NCBI GenBank assembly: GCA_964455935.1
Contig: CAYVZU010000095.1
Location: 1 to 15,407 of the forward strand
From: CAYVZU01 sp964455935
Lineage (GTDB): Bacteria > Fibrobacterota > CAYVZU01
Reading direction: 5' to 3'
DNA: 15,407 bases
In this document: positions 14,232 through 15,407 of the stretch, one piece after another
How positions within the stretch are numbered: the first letter of the stretch is position 1
Layout of the letters: every line of letters begins with the position of its first letter
Position numbers and translations under genes: made by a program
The notes under the pieces: model-generated
Told to the model about the DNA's origin: nothing
The model's database searches: none
The model's input: the letters and a program-made list of their open reading frames with translations, nothing else

Positions 14232-15407
14232 CTACAATTTGTATTTGGTTAACGCCTCCGGCAGGTGTAAGCCCAACTTGTGCAGCAGCACTTGAGTCGG
14301 TTTTTCCGGTCGAGCGACTGTCCTCAGTTTTATCTCCCGTCCTTCATTGGTTGCCAGCACCACGTCGGCCAGTTTGATCTGCTTGATTTCTTCCAACACT
14401 TTTCGGGGCTCAGTACCCAGGCCCTTGTTTTTGCAGAGTTGTCCCAGAGTCTTCCAAAGCACGAAGGAAAGAAAACTGATGAAGATGTGGGCTTTGATCC
14501 GTTCCTCTTTCTGATGCCAGATCGGCCTGATCTTAAGATCGCTCTTATGGATACGAAAAGCTTCTTCTGCGTCCGTTAAGCCGATGTAGGCCTGCCATAG
14601 CTGCTCCGGTGTCCAATCGGTGATATTGGTCCGCAGCAGGTAATAGCCCTCCGAGAGCGCCGCCCACTCCGCGAACTCCGCGCGCTTGCTCACATGAAGG
14701 ACTGTCTTTTGCTGGGCCGAATCATAATCCGTCCGAAGATCAAACAGGGCGGCTGTGCGACTGTTCTTTTCCAAAAGTCGGCCGATCCGCCGCTCAATCG
14801 TGCTGCAAATGTCTTTGCCCTTGGACCGCTCACAAGCAGCTTGGAGTTTCTCGATGCCCGTCTCCATACGTTTGATAAAGCGCTGATGCATCGCCTGCTC
14901 TTTCTTCGCCCTGTCTCTGCTCCGGCAAAGAATGAAAACCTCCTTCTTGGAATCGGGCGATGGACAGATCTTGACCTCGACACCCTCGCGAACCGTCTGC
15001 CAGTCTTCTTGCGTAAGATGCTGCTCAAATCGGCGCAGACTGCTCTTGCTCGTGCCAATAATGTAGCGGCGGTCCTCACTCTGGAGAAGTTCCAAACCAT
15101 CCTCGCAGACCATGCCTCGGTCCATGACCCACACCCGATTGGCCTTGCCGTAGCTCTTCTCCATGGCCGAAACAACCTCTTCCACCGTTGTGCTGTCGTG
15201 ACGATTACCGGCAAAAACTTCATAGCCCAACGGCAGACCTTCCCGCGTCACCACAAGCCCGATGCAGACCTGTTTGCAATCAGAACGATTGTCGCGGGAA
15301 TAACCATACTGGGCAAGCTGGCTTCCATCATAGGTGCCCTCAAAGTATGTCGAGGTGACATCGTAGAGAAAAAGGTCGTACTCAATGTTAAAGAGCTCAC
15401 CCATTCG
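14232..15407 (-). mobile_element. IS1634/IS4-type DDE transposase, 3' part, cut by window edge
   Basis: The last 391 codons of a transposase gene; the frame remains open through base 15407, so the start is outside the window. The first Met visible, at 15404, is most likely internal, since relatives are about 550 residues long. Counting from that Met, the catalytic acids are D15 in L-Y-D-V-T-S-T-Y-F, D95 in V-M-D-R-G-M, and E280 in D-A-E-E-A-F-R, followed by the K-S-D-L-K-I-R-P-I-W-H strand typical of the IS1634 branch. All three are present and no frameshift is seen, so this half looks intact. The left end of the element should lie between the korB stop (14062) and 14232. I could not identify the terminal inverted repeat or a target duplication because the other end is missing. 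Confidence 0.88.

Noticed and set aside
1..15407. CRISPR array, tRNA or rRNA gene, toxin-antitoxin pair, phage genes, defence system.
   Set aside because: No regularly spaced short direct repeats, no cloverleaf or rRNA-like segments, and none of the recognised genes belong to such systems.

Overview
The window looks like chromosomal DNA from an uncultured diderm bacterium that lives with little or no oxygen. The outer-membrane side is supported by a PorV/PorQ-type beta-barrel protein and an envelope M23 peptidase. The anaerobic side is supported by a two-subunit 2-oxoacid:ferredoxin-type oxidoreductase and a ferritin-like diiron protein. Base composition is moderate by eye. The large PKD/LamG/beta-helix surface proteins, together with a PorV-like protein, fit FCB/PVC-type or candidate-phylum lineages, but nothing here fixes the taxonomy.

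Layout. (1) 100-6518: two very large secreted proteins in tandem. One has a right-handed beta-helix front end. The other has a LamG-like, two-PKD and three-HYR-like front end. They share a C-terminal module of about 330 residues. A 485-base gap without a convincing gene separates them, and a strong bidirectional terminator closes the region. (2) 6635-7495: two divergently transcribed STAS-domain proteins (anti-sigma-factor-antagonist type), one canonical and one with an altered phospho-site motif. A 12-base palindrome lies between them. (3) 7647-10884: an envelope gene run on the + strand: CvpA-like membrane protein, M23 peptidase with an N-terminal membrane anchor, YjbQ-family protein, and PorV/PorQ-like outer-membrane protein. 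The start region of the M23 gene has a candidate promoter and several inverted repeats. A REP-like element lies just before the PorV-like gene. (4) 11028-14062: a tight three-gene operon of ferritin-like diiron protein, KorA-type gamma-alpha fusion and KorB-type beta subunit, with a 1-base gap and then an 8-base overlap. (5) 14232 to the right edge: the 3' part of an IS1634/IS4-type transposase on the minus strand, running out of the window.

How the parts relate. The operon in (4) most likely couples oxidative decarboxylation of a 2-oxoacid to ferredoxin reduction, with the diiron protein protecting or serving that oxygen-sensitive enzyme. Regions (1) and (3) concern the cell surface and envelope. 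The STAS pair suggests partner-switching regulation, but no kinase, phosphatase or sigma factor is present here. The less ordinary signals are the recurring CCTG/CAGG hairpins at the cvpA and M23 start sites, the modular surface-protein pair, the diiron-protein/Kor gene fusion-like packing, and the replaced cluster-region cysteine in KorB. I did not find a clear-cut new defence or mobile system.
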